From: Stenopsyche tienmushanensis
Taxonomy: Eukaryota > Arthropoda > Insecta > Trichoptera > Stenopsychidae
Reading direction: 5' to 3'
Assembly (NCBI GenBank): GCA_008973525.1
Contig: WACJ01000045.1
Location: forward strand, 186,001 to 250,000
Length of the DNA: 64,000 nucleotides
Below, piece by piece: positions 37,891 through 48,839 of this stretch. The notes under the pieces are model-generated. The model worked only from the letters and a program-made list of their open reading frames with translations. It had not been told where the DNA came from and made no database searches. Position 1 is the stretch's first letter. Every line of letters starts with the position of its first letter. A program made the position numbers and the translations under genes.

Positions 37891-38284
37891 CTGAAACAAA
37901 AATATTAATGAATTTTAATTTGGAATTAGATATTATTTCACTATACTATTTTAATGAAATTATTAATGCATAGCTTGAATTAACATTATATTAAGTAAAC
38001 ATACCAAATTCATAGAATAAATGCCCAAAAATAATTCCCTGGTGAGTCGATTAAAACAAAAACTTTAGGGATAAATCAAATTATTTATAAAATTTTGTGT
38101 GTAAATTATTTTATTTAATCTTAGAAAATTAATTTTGTTATAATAGATGAATATTCCATCTGTACAACAAAATCAGAGCCGTAACAAAATCCATTTTTTT
38201 TTTTAAAGTTAAATATTACTATTATTAATGCAATATGTTAAATATCATAATAATGTACATATATTTTTAAAAAAAAATATGAAG

Positions 38285-38700
38285 ATAGTCCCAAAAGTAC
38301 CCGACTTAAGGTATAAATGATGGCTGTTGTTTAAAAAAAAAATACTAAATAAAAACACCCGCACTATCCTATGATATGTATTTGGTACACCATATGAAAT
38401 TTTGAAAAATTCTGAATCTTCATATTTATATTATATTTCATATGAATAATCTGAATGAAATAATATGAATGTTGTAGTAAATACATCATAGTAAAGAAAA
38501 GGTTAGACGAGGCATCCACAAAATGGTGTTAGATGACCTTCGAATATAAGTGCGGAGCTAATAGATATGGTAGGCCCTTCAAAAAATGCTGTACACCGCA
38601 TATTGACCGAAAATTTGGACATGAGAAAACTGTGTGCAAGATGGGTGCCGCGTTTGCTCACAATGAAACTAAAACACCGTCGTTTCAAAAAAAACTAGCT
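38285..38700 (+). pseudogene. mar-2 mariner, 5' end with terminal repeat
   Basis: It begins ATAGTCCCAAAAGTACCCGA and then follows the same leader as the copy at 34500-34935. Transposase pieces include MVGPSKNAVHRILTENLDMR and KLCARWVPRLLTMKLK. It is cut at about 38700, where the LINE tail begins. Confidence 0.8.
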
Positions 38701-38714
38701 AAGATTGTAAGTAA

Positions 38715-39025
38715 GATAGATAAATATACAGTTTTATGGTCGGGGGGAAGTCTAGACTCGTTCGCGACTCCATTTGATGCGAGCCACCTGTATAAGTTAG
38801 CCTCTGAGGGAATTTCCGTGATCATATAAAATGCCACAAAAAGCCCTAAAAGAGGATTGAGTAGCCACAAGGTCTACGTGTCCAATCGGTCCGTTTTTCG
38901 GACCGCCGATATGACGAATGAGCACGTCGCGATCGGAAGCCATACCTAAACAAATCTACAGAATGATTACGAACTCTAATTACAAAAATAAATTGACCGA
39001 AGAAGACTGATCGGGTGGCCTGGGA
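38715..39025 (-). pseudogene. LINE ORF2 C-terminal tail
   Basis: On the minus strand, MASDRDVLIRHIGGPKNGPI is followed by GHVDLVATQSSFRAFCGILY and then a stop. It joins directly to mar-2 (38285-38700), and CAGAGCCGTAAC, a hAT-type end, occurs at 38174 left of that mariner. Confidence 0.6.
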
Positions 39026-39039
39026 TTGTAACGCATAAT

Positions 39040-39340
39040 TTGAAACAACGGGTGGTTATGAAAAAAGTAGGGACCTGCTTGGGTCATAATCTCAACAAGA
39101 CTTATAAATATTGAATTTCTTATGTGCTCTGATCTTATAGCGACACAATAGTAAATGGGTCTTACGTGATGCATAATTTTCATGCGGCCCTTCAACCAAA
39201 ACCAATGCACAAACCTGTTTTATATGTACGTGTTTGCATGTGGGAATTGCTTTCAGCGAAGACAAAGAGGAATTGTTTTCACTGGCAGGTATGTAATTTC
39301 ACTTCCCAGTAAAGAAACAATGCATAAGATAAGGGATACC
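39040..39340. repeat. dispersed repeat family F
   Basis: GTGGTTATGAAAAAAGTAGG and GACCTGCTTGGGTCATAATC resemble CGGCCATGAAAAAGCAAAGA and CCTGCTCGGATCATATAA at 47795-47830, and GGCCACGAAACTGTGGGTAC at 51693-51715. All three are noncoding and of unknown class. Confidence 0.4.
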
Positions 39341-39558
39341 GTCACGAATGATGTCATTTAAAGACCACACGTATGGGCTCTTAAAGTTGGGATGATCCTT
39401 TTAAAATTTCAACCAAAATGTTGTATAATTTAAAGCAGGCATGGCCAACCCGCGGCCCGCGGGCCGCATGCGGCCCGCCTGGAATATTTTTTCGGCCCGC
39501 GAGAATCATCACACTTTTAGAAAATATATCTATTTTATACTGGCCAAAATAATCACAA

Positions 39559-39780
39559 TTGAAAAGTAATTCCGCTCATCACTTTCCATTGTTGAAAGAA
39601 TTTAAGAAATCAAAATGTAACAATTACATTAAATATGCAAAAGAAATAAGAAAACTTACAGCTGATTTTGAAAGCCGATTCAGTAATTTACAGTTAGACA
39701 AGCACAATAAAATTTTTGAAATATGTTTATCTCCTTTTCAAGTTGAATTTGAATCGATTCCAGAATATCTCCAAATATAA
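39559..39780 (+). pseudogene. hAT transposase remnant (GTF2IRD2/ZBED-like type)
   Basis: A 73-codon open piece, KYAKEIRKLTADFESRFSNL followed by LSPFQVEFESIPEYLQI, resembles the region of Charlie-type hAT transposases and the domesticated GTF2IRD2/ZBED5 proteins where an F...F segment is followed by a DxESxPExLQMELIELQ-like block. It stops at 39778 where the family continues. Only a few more matching residues follow, then the mariner interrupts. It cannot encode an active enzyme. Confidence 0.65.
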
Positions 39781-40009
39781 ATGCTTAACCACCACCTAAA
39801 AATAAACTCAAATATCCTAACTGAGATCGATTTCCAAAAGCTAAGTGAAAGAGTGGAGAAACAAATATCGCACTAGTAAAATATTTTTTAATGATTTTAT
39901 TTATATTTATGTATTTCTTATATTTAATTTTTAGATTTACATATTTCTTTACAATGTAAATTGAGTATAAATATTATTATATTATCTATGTTTACATTTA
40001 AAAATAATA

Positions 40010-41267
40010 TTAGGAGGACCGGAAAGAAATCAAAATTTTTAGGTATCTGATTTTAGGGTCAGTTTGTGTCTAGACACCGTAGAGTAAATACATATTTTTT
40101 GATGCTAGTAGATCGTGGGGGTCGTGAATTTGCTATTTTTATTTATATTATTTGTTACCGTTGTTTATTAAGAATATCAGGGCCAATAATCGGCGAAGAA
40201 CATTTACGGCATTGTATTTTGTTCTTTTTTAACCGGGAAATGAAGGAGAAAGAAGTAACAAAAACAATTACAGATACATATGGAAAAGTGTTAAAACTTA
40301 ATAAATGTCATAGATGAAAAAAAAACATATAACGATAGAGATTTCAGGGTTGCCCCTAAAATAGAATGGTCTTTAAAATTGGATGATGACGTATTGACGT
40401 CATTCGTGGAATCAGATCCTCGTCAAACCATTTCGGAATTATCGATTAAACTTGGCTGTCCATGGTCAATAGTACAGGAACATCTTCATCGCATTGGTAA
40501 AATTCAAAAACAAGGAATTTGGGTTCCGCACACATTGATGCCAACTGCGTTAGAGCAACGAAGAACGATCTGTGCATCTCTTTTATCCAGGTAAGAAACA
40601 GACATCTTTTGGCGAAGAAAAATAACTTGCGACGAGAAGTGGGTTCTATGAAATAATTCTACCCGAAAAAACAATGGCTCTCCCCAGGTCAGTCAGCTGT
40701 TCCAATAGCAAAACCATATTTGACCTTAAAAAGTTCTTCTGTTTGTGTGGTGGGATATCGACGGTGTACTCTACTTTGAACTATTAAAACCTAGTGAGAC
40801 AATTACTGTAACGTTGTTTTGCCAACAATTTAAGAAAATGAAAAATGAACTGCGAAAAAAACGTTCACTGTTAGTTAGTTAATAACAAACTGAGAATACT
40901 GCAACAGGATAATGCCCGACCACATTCCGCAAAAATCATCCAAGAAATAATAATGCAACTTGGACTTGAACTTTTACCTCACCCCGACTATTCTCCTGAT
41001 ATCTCTCCTGCTCTCTCTGATTATCACCTTTTTAAATCATTGGAGCACTCCCTTCAAAATAAAAATTTCATCACTTTCGACGATATGAAAATCCATATTC
41101 AAAAGTTTTTCGATGAAAAACAAATTTTTTAACAAAAATGGCATCGAAAAACTACCCAATAGGTGAAAGGTTATAAAAAATGATGGAAGCTATTTTTTTG
41201 AATTTTTTTTTTTAAATAAAAGTTTTCTTTAAGGAATATTTTTTTGGATTTTTTTCGGTTCTCCTTA
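40010..41267 (+). mobile_element. mori-like mariner inside hAT copy 1 (mar-4)
   Basis: The 1,258-bp element is bounded by TA duplications (40008-40009, 41268-41269) and imperfect inverted ends, TTAGGAGGACCGGAAAGAAA against TAAGGAGAACCGAAAAAAAT. The transposase is broken but legible: HLRHCILFFFNREMKEKE, the second helix-turn-helix (DDDVLTSFVESDPRQTISEL to ASLLSR), CDEKWVL (first Asp), LQQDNARPHSA (second Asp) and LSDYHLF (third Asp). About 25 residues between the two DNA-binding subdomains are missing. The last two Asp are separated by 36 residues instead of the usual 34, owing to a small CTCTCT-type duplication. Confidence 0.88.
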
Positions 41268-42019
41268 TAGTAAACACAATAATAATAACTCATTATATTT
41301 TAATTTTTCACTCCAAAAAAATGTCTATAGTGTATCTAAATCTAATATGGGGATATATAATTTTATATGCGGCCCGCGGAGTTATGATGCATTGCCAAAG
41401 TGGCCCGCAAGATCATTTGGGTTGGCCATGCCTGATTTAAAGCCTCAGAGTTCGAAGACACGATGATACGTGTTCAGCTTGAGAATGGATCGCGAGATTC
41501 GTGGCTTGACAAAGACGAAGTGGTTTCCTTCATTTGAAGATTCGTCATGTCACAGTTGCTTCAAAGAAATTATCCGGCAATACAAATTGTACATTTCTCA
41601 AAAGGGCCCCGATGAAATATCAGTTCTTGTGAGATAATCAATGCAATTTATCTGGATTAAGAAAGCAACTAAAGCAGAATCGCGGATGAACTTTTAAGTC
41701 GTTGGCGCCATGAACAAGGAACCTTTGTTGTCTGATCTAGAAATCGTCTGGGATAGAAATAAACATGACCATATTAGATTATCTGGTATGAGAAAATGCT
41801 TTCAGTTGAATTCCGACATTCAAACGATCTTGTATTAAAGAAATCGAAGGAAATCAAATATATGTTGTTGTTATGGAAAAAATTCTTTCCTTCAATGAGA
41901 ACGCTTGAAATTTGTTAGATAATAGCGACCATATTGTTAAAGCAATATCATTTAAATTTATTGTAAATTATTCAGCAGTGAATGGCAAATCATCATGGAA
42001 ATTCAAGCTACGAAAAAAT

Positions 42020-42225
42020 ATTATCAAAATCAGTGCTTCCAAGCTTCCAGATTTTGGCGGAAATGTCTCGATTTAGTAGGCTTCATCGTGCTGGTGAGGT
42101 GTACGATTTCTGTTAGATAAAAATTTCAATCGCGAATTTTACGGGACTACGTTTTCTAATCCCGGGATTCATGAGCAACTAAAACTGTCCGGGATCCCGG
42201 GATTGGATTCCCTAAACATGGTGTG
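42020..42225 (-). repeat. dispersed repeat family E, copy 2
   Basis: The inverse of 17100-17260 over at least 150 bp, with GTCCGGGATCCCGGGATTGG at its end. A third scrap of the same GATCCCGGGATCCCGGGA motif lies at 90-160, and a shorter one near 9990. Confidence 0.6.
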
Positions 42226-43154
42226 GTGTGTAATGATTGTTCTAATTTAAAAACTTTATTGGATACAAACCTAATAACTCCCCAAAGTTTCATCGGAATA
42301 TGATGAATGGTATAGAAGCGTATACAACACATACATACAGACATAAATTTTTATATATATAAATAGATAATATTTGATTATAAAAACGATATTAATTATG
42401 GTATATCTTATGAAGAGTATAGTATCATGCGAAAACGAACCCACAATTTTCATGATTTAGGTTGAATTAATGAGGACACCGTAGTTTATCCCCGTTGTAA
42501 AATTTGATGGCGAAATAGATGTACCATGGAAAAGAAGATGATTAGGATGAAATAATAGTAGAAAGCTGATAATCCATCGTTTTGGGCTAGTTCCAGTTAT
42601 CCATTGTACCATTATAGTAACTAGACAACATCGGCCCACATTGTGATATTGTACTTTGAAACATTTCGTAATGCAGGGATTCTGATAATGGCGGAAAACT
42701 GGGTCGACCAGCTTTTGCCCTACAAAACCACATGGCCATTCAAATCGATTGCGTTGCTCTTATCAAACGTTTCGTAATTATAAATAGAAATCAAACGAAT
42801 TGCTATAATCCCATGGAACGACAGCATCAGTCTATTGATCGAAATTGGCTCAAATCTATCGAAACGTTTCAAAAGAGAACGAAGACACAACGCACGCCAT
42901 ATCAGCAGGGGTGGAACTGCTGCACTAATTCGACCCAAACATCGAGGGTTGTACGTGTTATATCCTTAATTAGAATGGAAAGCATCCTATAAAATGGCAC
43001 GTCAACGAACGCTTGCATTTGATCATGTTCAATAAGCTCGCTGCAAATTTAAATCAGTCGATCAATTGACAATTATCTCAAGGCGTAAAGACCAATTTGA
43101 ATAAGGCATTGTCAATGTGGCGTATACAATAATATCTTCATGATAAAAATGTAA

Positions 43155-43260
43155 GTATTAGGGGGACCCGAAAGTATTCGCGTATTTAGTAAAAGAAATT
43201 CAAATTAGTAACAAAAATTTTATATGCAACATGGTGAATATGAAGGATGCGGTTAACACG
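43155..43260 (+). repeat. mar-4 mariner 5' end
   Basis: TTAGGGGGACCCGAAAGTAT resembles the terminus TTAGGAGGACCGGAAAGAAA of the mariner at 40010. Only the end is recognisable. Confidence 0.45.
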
Positions 43261-43459
43261 TCCCAGTTAAATTCCCGTATTTTATCCAGTGTCAATCAGG
43301 CTTAGGGGTTGTAATTGAAAGCTCTTTTCGAAAAATCCATTGATTTTTATTGTCGTATATTGCTATTTAAAAAAGGGAATATTTCGCTGTGTTCGGTGAA
43401 GGCGTACGTTACCCATCCTACCCCATAACACCCATCCTATTCAATTTTTAGCAACTCAA

Positions 43460-43565
43460 TTTTCTCTCAGGATCATGCAGCGCTGCTTGTATATTTATAA
43501 ATGAGCCTTAACACCGTTGATATTATTGATGTTTTGCATTAGCACACAATATTCATCCGTTTCTT
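43460..43565. repeat. piggyBac-like MITE fragment
   Basis: GCAGCGCTGCTTGTATAT, AAATGAGCCTTAACACCGTT and CACAATATTCATCCGTTTCT repeat the middle of the TTAA elements. It is followed at once by the hAT element at 43588. Confidence 0.5.
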
Positions 43566-43579
43566 TGAAAAATTTAGTT

Positions 43580-43927
43580 GCGTTCAACCAGAGTCGTAAC
43601 TAGGGTATGAAGCGCCCGTGGCAAGTATATAACTTAACGCCCTCCTCCTCCACGCTCCTCCTAACGTATAGAAGAGGACGGAGTGGCCATAAGGTTTGTT
43701 TGCTCAATGGGTCCGCTTTTCGGACCGCTGATATGACGAATGAGCGGCTCGCGATTGGATGCCATATCTGAACATAACGATAATATAGTAAAGTAGAATG
43801 GTTGAGTAAAATAAAAAGCATGTGCAACTCTCGACCGGGTCGGTATTTTACGTTTTGCGCCCCAAGCTCAGTTGCGCCCGTGGCAGGCGCCTGCTTTGCC
43901 ACGCCTTTGCTACGGCCATGCGTTCAA
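43580..43927 (-). mobile_element. non-autonomous hAT element (332 bp) carrying a LINE tail
   Basis: The element 43588-43919 has ends CCAGAGTCGTAACTAGGG and (reverse) ATGGCCGTAGCAAAGG, with an 8-bp duplication GCGTTCAA at 43580-43587 and 43920-43927. It is a shortened, inverted relative of the element at 22755: GTGGCAAGTATATAACTTAA near one end, CAACTCTCGACCGGGTCGG near the other, and the LINE-like tail (43670-43770) between. Confidence 0.85.
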
Positions 43928-44034
43928 ACATTCCGCAAGTAACAATATTTTGTATAGTAAAGTTGAGTCTACACGTGCAGTTGTGAATAATACATTTTTG
44001 TGATTTAGGTTATGGTTTCTAGTTATTTTCGAAT

Positions 44035-44150
44035 TTGAAAGAGTTGTTATGTCGCATCATAAATCTCGTCTTAATGTTCAACTTGAATAGCATCTGCTTG
44101 CTGTTGTTTAATTATTTTTGCCTATTAATGCTTGCATGGTTTTGTCCCAT
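44035..44150. repeat. piggyBac-like MITE fragment
   Basis: TTAATGTTCAACTTGAATAG, ATCTGCTTGCTGTTGTTTAA and TTTTTGCCTATTAATG correspond to 3430-3490 of the TTAA element copy A. This is likely a further piece of the fragment at 43460, split from it by the 332-bp hAT element at 43588-43919. Confidence 0.5.
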
Positions 44151-44598
44151 ATCTTTGATGACTTTACGATCATCGAAGACGACTCTTAGTTTGAAAATTA
44201 TGACGAATTTCAAATGGTTACGCAAACGCTAAGAACACCAGTCAAGTAAAAATTGTATGAACTAAAACACATATTTATGGAGTCCCGCGATTAACCATTT
44301 AAAGAGGTAAGACACAGTGTTGTGTCCGAATTCCAGTGATTTAGAAAGAGCATTTTTATACGTTGAGCTCGGAGACAGACAGAGACAGAGACGGATATAG
44401 TATCTTGCGTGTATCATACGATTGTATAGATCAGGCATGGCCAACCCAAATGATCTTGCGGGCCACTTTGGCAATGCATCATAACTCCGCGGGCCGCATA
44501 TAAAATTATATATCCCCATATTAGATTTAGATACACTATAGACATTTTTTTGGAGTGAAAAATTAAAATATAATGAGTTATTATTATTGTGTTTACTA

Positions 44599-45856
44599 TA
44601 AGGAGAACCGAAAAAAATCCAAAAAAATATTCCTTAAAGAAAACTTTTATTTAAAAAAAAAAATTCAAAAAAATAGCTTCCATCATTTTTTATAACCTTT
44701 CACCTATTGGGTAGTTTTTCGATGCCATTTTTGTTAAAAAATTTGTTTTTCATCGAAAAACTTTTGAATATGGATTTTCATATCGTCGAAAGTGATGAAA
44801 TTTTTATTTTGAAGGGAGTGCTCCAATGATTTAAAAAGGTGATAATCAGAGAGAGCAGGAGAGATATCAGGAGAATAGTCGGGGTGAGGTAAAAGTTCAA
44901 GTCCAAGTTGCATTATTATTTCTTGGATGATTTTTGCGGAATGTGGTCGGGCATTATCCTGTTGCAGTATTCTCAGTTTGTTATTAACTAACTAACAGTG
45001 AACGTTTTTTTCGCAGTTCATTTTTCATTTTCTTAAATTGTTGGCAAAACAACGTTACAGTAATTGTCTCACTAGGTTTTAATAGTTCAAAGTAGAGTAC
45101 ACCGTCGATATCCCACCACACAAACAGAAGAACTTTTTAAGGTCAAATATGGTTTTGCTATTGGAACAGCTGACTGACCTGGGGAGAGCCATTGTTTTTT
45201 CGGGTAGAATTATTTCATAGAACCCACTTCTCGTCGCAAGTTATTTTTCTTCGCCAAAAGATGTCTGTTTCTTACCTGGATAAAAGAGATGCACAGATCG
45301 TTCTTCGTTGCTCTAACGCAGTTGGCATCAATGTGTGCGGAACCCAAATTCCTTGTTTTTGAATTTTACCAATGCGATGAAGATGTTCCTGTACTATTGA
45401 CCATGGACAGCCAAGTTTAATCGATAATTCCGAAATGGTTTGACGAGGATCTGATTCCACGAATGACGTCAATACGTCATCATCCAATTTTAAAGACCAT
45501 TCTATTTTAGGGGCAACCCTGAAATCTCTATCGTTATATGTTTTTTTTTCATCTATGACATTTATTAAGTTTTAACACTTTTCCATATGTATCTGTAATT
45601 GTTTTTGTTACTTCTTTCTCCTTCATTTCCCGGTTAAAAAAGAACAAAATACAATGCCGTAAATGTTCTTCGCCGATTATTGGCCCTGATATTCTTAATA
45701 AACAACGGTAACAAATAATATAAATAAAAATAGCAAATTCACGACCCCCACGATCTACTAGCATCAAAAAATATGTATTTACTCTACGGTGTCTAGACAC
45801 AAACTGACCCTAAAATCAGATACCTAAAAATTTTGATTTCTTTCCGGTCCTCCTAA
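44599..45856 (-). mobile_element. mori-like mariner inside hAT copy 2 (mar-4)
   Basis: Mirror image of the mariner at 40010-41267, with the same ends, TA duplication, internal gap between DNA-binding subdomains and the same frame breaks. Sharing the same lesions shows that the mariner was already dead or damaged when the hAT composite moved. Confidence 0.88.
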
Positions 45857-46085
45857 TATTATTTTTAAATGTAAACATAGATAATATAATAATATTTATA
45901 CTCAATTTACATTGTAAAGAAATATGTAAATCTAAAAATTAAATATAAGAAATACATAAATATAAATAAAATCATTAAAAAATATTTTACTAGTGCGATA
46001 TTTGTTTCTCCACTCTTTCACTTAGCTTTTGGAAATCGATCTCAGTTAGGATATTTGAGTTTATTTTTAGGTGGTGGTTAAGCAT

Positions 46086-46307
46086 TTATATTTGGAGATA
46101 TTCTGGAATCGATTCAAATTCAACTTGAAAAGGAGATAAACATATTTCAAAAATTTTATTGTGCTTGTCTAACTGTAAATTACTGAATCGGCTTTCAAAA
46201 TCAGCTGTAAGTTTTCTTATTTCTTTTGCATATTTAATGTAATTGTTACATTTTGATTTCTTAAATTCTTTCAACAATGGAAAGTGATGAGCGGAATTAC
46301 TTTTCAA
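46086..46307 (-). pseudogene. hAT transposase remnant, copy 2
   Basis: Same 73-codon piece as at 39559-39780, identical in translation, on the minus strand of the second composite. Confidence 0.65.
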
Positions 46308-46944
46308 TTGTGATTATTTTGGCCAGTATAAAATAGATATATTTTCTAAAAGTGTGATGATTCTCGCGGGCCGAAAAAATATTCCAGGCGGGCCGCATGC
46401 GGCCCGCGGGCCGCGGGTTGGCCATGCCTGGTATAGATCGTTAACTCAAATTTATCGACTAATAATGATATGTGAAAGATATGTTTACTTGAAGAAATTA
46501 TCGAATATTGTTTGCTATCGACAGTGTTTATTTATTTATGTACAAGCTTCATACACGCTGCGGTAAACCTGATAGATAAATGGATTTGTACGGATGATAA
46601 GTGGCGGACATGCAAATATAGCATCTAAGTATATGATAATTTTAAATTAGCTCACTACTCAAGGGATTAAGCGGTTGCACTAGTAACTCAACCGTCATCA
46701 GTTCAAATCTGCTCTCAAGGTGTGGCTGGCGATCACATTTTTAAGACGTTATTTAAAATATAGCTTATTATCCATATAAAAGTAAAATGTATTACGGTGA
46801 TATAAGAAATTGGTCATTCATCTATGATGCTTAACTTTTTAAATTTACTATTATGTAAATTTAACTGAACTATGTTTATTTTATATATACTTTTTTTTAA
46901 TAAAAGGATAAAAAAAAGCCACTAGAAAGAATAATATACATATA

Positions 46945-47065
46945 TCTGAAAATATTTAGACGTGTAGGGGTATCTTTACAGCAAGACTTCGCCATCGATA
47001 TATGAGTGTATGATGAAATCCAAGACATACATATTTGTCTCCGATTTTCAGCACTCAAAATGTTA
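46945..47065 (+). repeat. piggyBac-like MITE end fragment
   Basis: TTTAGACGTGTAGGGGTATC and GCCATCGATATATGAGTGTA match the 3' end of copies A and B (3789-3890). It ends close to a TTAA at 47061, so only one terminus is kept. Confidence 0.5.
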
Positions 47066-47139
47066 ACAATAAAAAACTTATTGCACAAAAATAATGTTTA
47101 ATAATTGTTCTACAAAAAAATACTTTGTAAAGATACTTC

Positions 47140-47220
47140 CTTCACTGGGTCTGGACACAAACTAAGTTCAAACATAAGGTCTCAAAATATTCAAATACTT
47201 TCGAGTTCCCCTGATAGAAC
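47140..47220 (-). repeat. mar-4 mariner 5' end
   Basis: GGTCTGGACACAAACTAAGT and ATACTTTCGAGTTCCCCTGA resemble the start of the mariner at 45856 downward (TAGACACAAACTGACCC and TCCGGTCCTCC). Nothing of the transposase remains. Confidence 0.45.
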
Positions 47221-48514
47221 AATTTTAAGCTGTTATAATCATGACCTGGGCATATTCCTGCCTTTTAATAACCACTCGCTGTTCGTTTAGCGTAATAGTA
47301 ATCTATTTTTTAAAAAACTGATGATATTGTTTGTAAAATTAAAAATATACATATATGGAATTTATCATCCACGATTCGTTCAAAGTCCCTGGAAATGATT
47401 GACGAAATAGCTGGTGACATCCAGAAAGTAGGTTAAATGACACATTTAATAACGTGGATGCATCGCGAGGAGCACTCGGTGTGCATCTCTTCTTCACATC
47501 TCAAGAACGGCTCTTTAATTCAATTAGATTGCCATTTGATCGGAGTTGTTTGAGGACATGGTGTTTTCCATTTTAATAATCTGTGATGACCGACATTTCA
47601 TTGTAAAATGCAACGGTAAGAATTCCATCGACAGTATTGTCATTTCAGTGCACGTTTTTCATCAAAGATTTCTTACTTTTTTGTTTCAAATTGGAAAGAT
47701 CAATTTGGTGTAAATTACTGTCATCGTATCGGAAATAAGCATACATTTGTCAATTGTGAAACAATGCAAACAAACGACGATTTGAAGCAACGAGCGGCCA
47801 TGAAAAAGCAAAGACCTGCTCGGATCATATAAAACATCCGAGCTCAAAAAATTCATAGCTTTGATTATTAATAAACACATACGAAATTCATATTTAGCCG
47901 GTGAAACCCTTCGTCGGTATAATTAGATTTCCTCCCCAGTTTGAATGCTCTTCCACAAAGGTGATACCCAATTAGTAACGGGATGAAAGGAGCGTTTAAA
48001 TGCGAAAATATCCATATTTATCCCCATGAAATGGCAGCTTTTAAAGGCACGCGAGTGAAAAAGGATGGGAGTCGTCCAATTATTATTCGACGGGTTTTCA
48101 TTATTTCGACAGTACTGTTTGTTGTTATGTTTGCAATAAGCGCTGGAAAGTAATACAGCTTCCAGCGCAATAGCCTGAAATAGATGATCTATTTTGGTTC
48201 TGCCGTTCGAATCAAAGAAGACGCTGGTCTGCTGTTTTATCGTCTTCCGGAATGTTTTATTAACATCCATTAGTAGAATTTCGTAGTGCATCATCGATCG
48301 TCTGTTTATTTTATTAAGACAAAGTTTCGAAAGAAGATGAGTTTTAGTTGACTTTGATGTTTTGGCATTAAAATTGGACGCTGAAATCATTTTTTACATA
48401 CAATTTTGTGGTCAGTTATCATTATAACCAAGACAAATGATAGATATAAAGTTGTACCATTTTCAAGGCAGTGTATTCACCATTTGGCATCAAGATTTAT
48501 CCATGATGCCAAAT

Positions 48515-48800
48515 GCAAAGCCAAATGCGTCCACAATTCGGAGCGCTGTTTGGAGTTGTTTCAGCGCAATAAAAAACATTTCACGCGATATGTGACAATA
48601 GATGATGCATGGATCCATGTTTATTCTCCAGACTCAAATCGACAGTCAGCTAAATAGACAGCAACCGGTTAAGGCCACCCAAAACAACCAAAAACGCAAA
48701 TGCCAGGTAAGGTAAGTAAGGTTTTGGCCTCCATATTTTGGTATTTTATTCATCAAATACCCCGAGAAAGGAATAATCATCTATTTTTATGGCAATGCAA
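48515..48800 (+). pseudogene. mar-3 irritans-type mariner fragment
   Basis: It encodes HNSERCLELFQRNKKHFTRY, VTIDDAWIHVYSPDSNRQSA, then HPKQPKTQMPGK and VLASIFWYF. The TIDDAWIH block holds the first catalytic Asp, with Asp in place of the usual Glu after it. The reading frame breaks at the stop near 48655 and at about 48715. The remainder of the catalytic domain is gone. Confidence 0.8.
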
Positions 48801-48839
48801 CAATTGCAATTGCAATTCAGTTGAATAGAAAACAGTGAT

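Larger units (their letters stand above)
39436..41434 (+). mobile_element. non-autonomous hAT element carrying a mariner, copy 1 (1,999 bp)
   Basis: The ends are CAGGCATGGCCAACCC and GGGTTGGCCATGCCTG, perfect inverted repeats, followed inward by GC-rich GCGGCCCGC-type sequence. An 8-bp target duplication ATTTAAAG lies at 39428-39435 and 41435-41442, the hallmark of hAT insertion. The interior holds a short hAT transposase remnant and a complete-length mariner (40010-41267). An apparently identical copy of the same length lies inverted at 44432-46430. Confidence 0.92.
44432..46430 (-). mobile_element. non-autonomous hAT element carrying a mariner, copy 2 (1,999 bp, inverted)
   Basis: Its ends are the same as copy 1 and it has the same length in the opposite orientation, flanked by a different 8-bp duplication, GTATAGAT (44424-44431, 46431-46438). 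All open pieces I compared are identical to copy 1, so the two are very recent relatives. The insertion lies inside a piggyBac-like element whose halves continue at 44291-44431 and 46439-46670. Confidence 0.92.
44291..46670. mobile_element. piggyBac-like TTAA MITE, split by hAT copy 2
   Basis: TTAA occurs at 44291-44294 and 46667-46670 with outer ends TTAACCATTTAAAGAGG and, on the other strand, TTAATCCCTTGAGTAGTGAG. Without the hAT insertion and one copy of its duplication, about 365 bp of element remain. The inner sequence (GAGCTCGGAGACAGACAGAG and AACTCAAATTTATCGACTAA) matches the copies at 6196-6490 and 61025-61190. No transposase is present, so it depended on one in trans. Confidence 0.7.
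46680..48514. other. mostly unassigned, with family F and MITE scraps
   Basis: Besides the fragments at 46945, 47140 and 47740-47930, it holds a 155-codon minus frame (47923-48390) with no family resemblance and no start context. I see no gene. Confidence 0.3.

Noticed and set aside
46660..46735. tRNA-like stretch (GGTTGCACTAGTAACTCAACC and GTTCAAATC)
   Set aside because: The B-box-like GTTCAAATC is present, but no acceptor stem closes and the anticodon arm does not fold; at best a tRNA-derived scrap.
47923..48390. 155-codon minus frame
   Set aside because: Long, but with no recognisable family, ordinary AT-rich composition and repeat scraps on both sides; not enough to call a gene.
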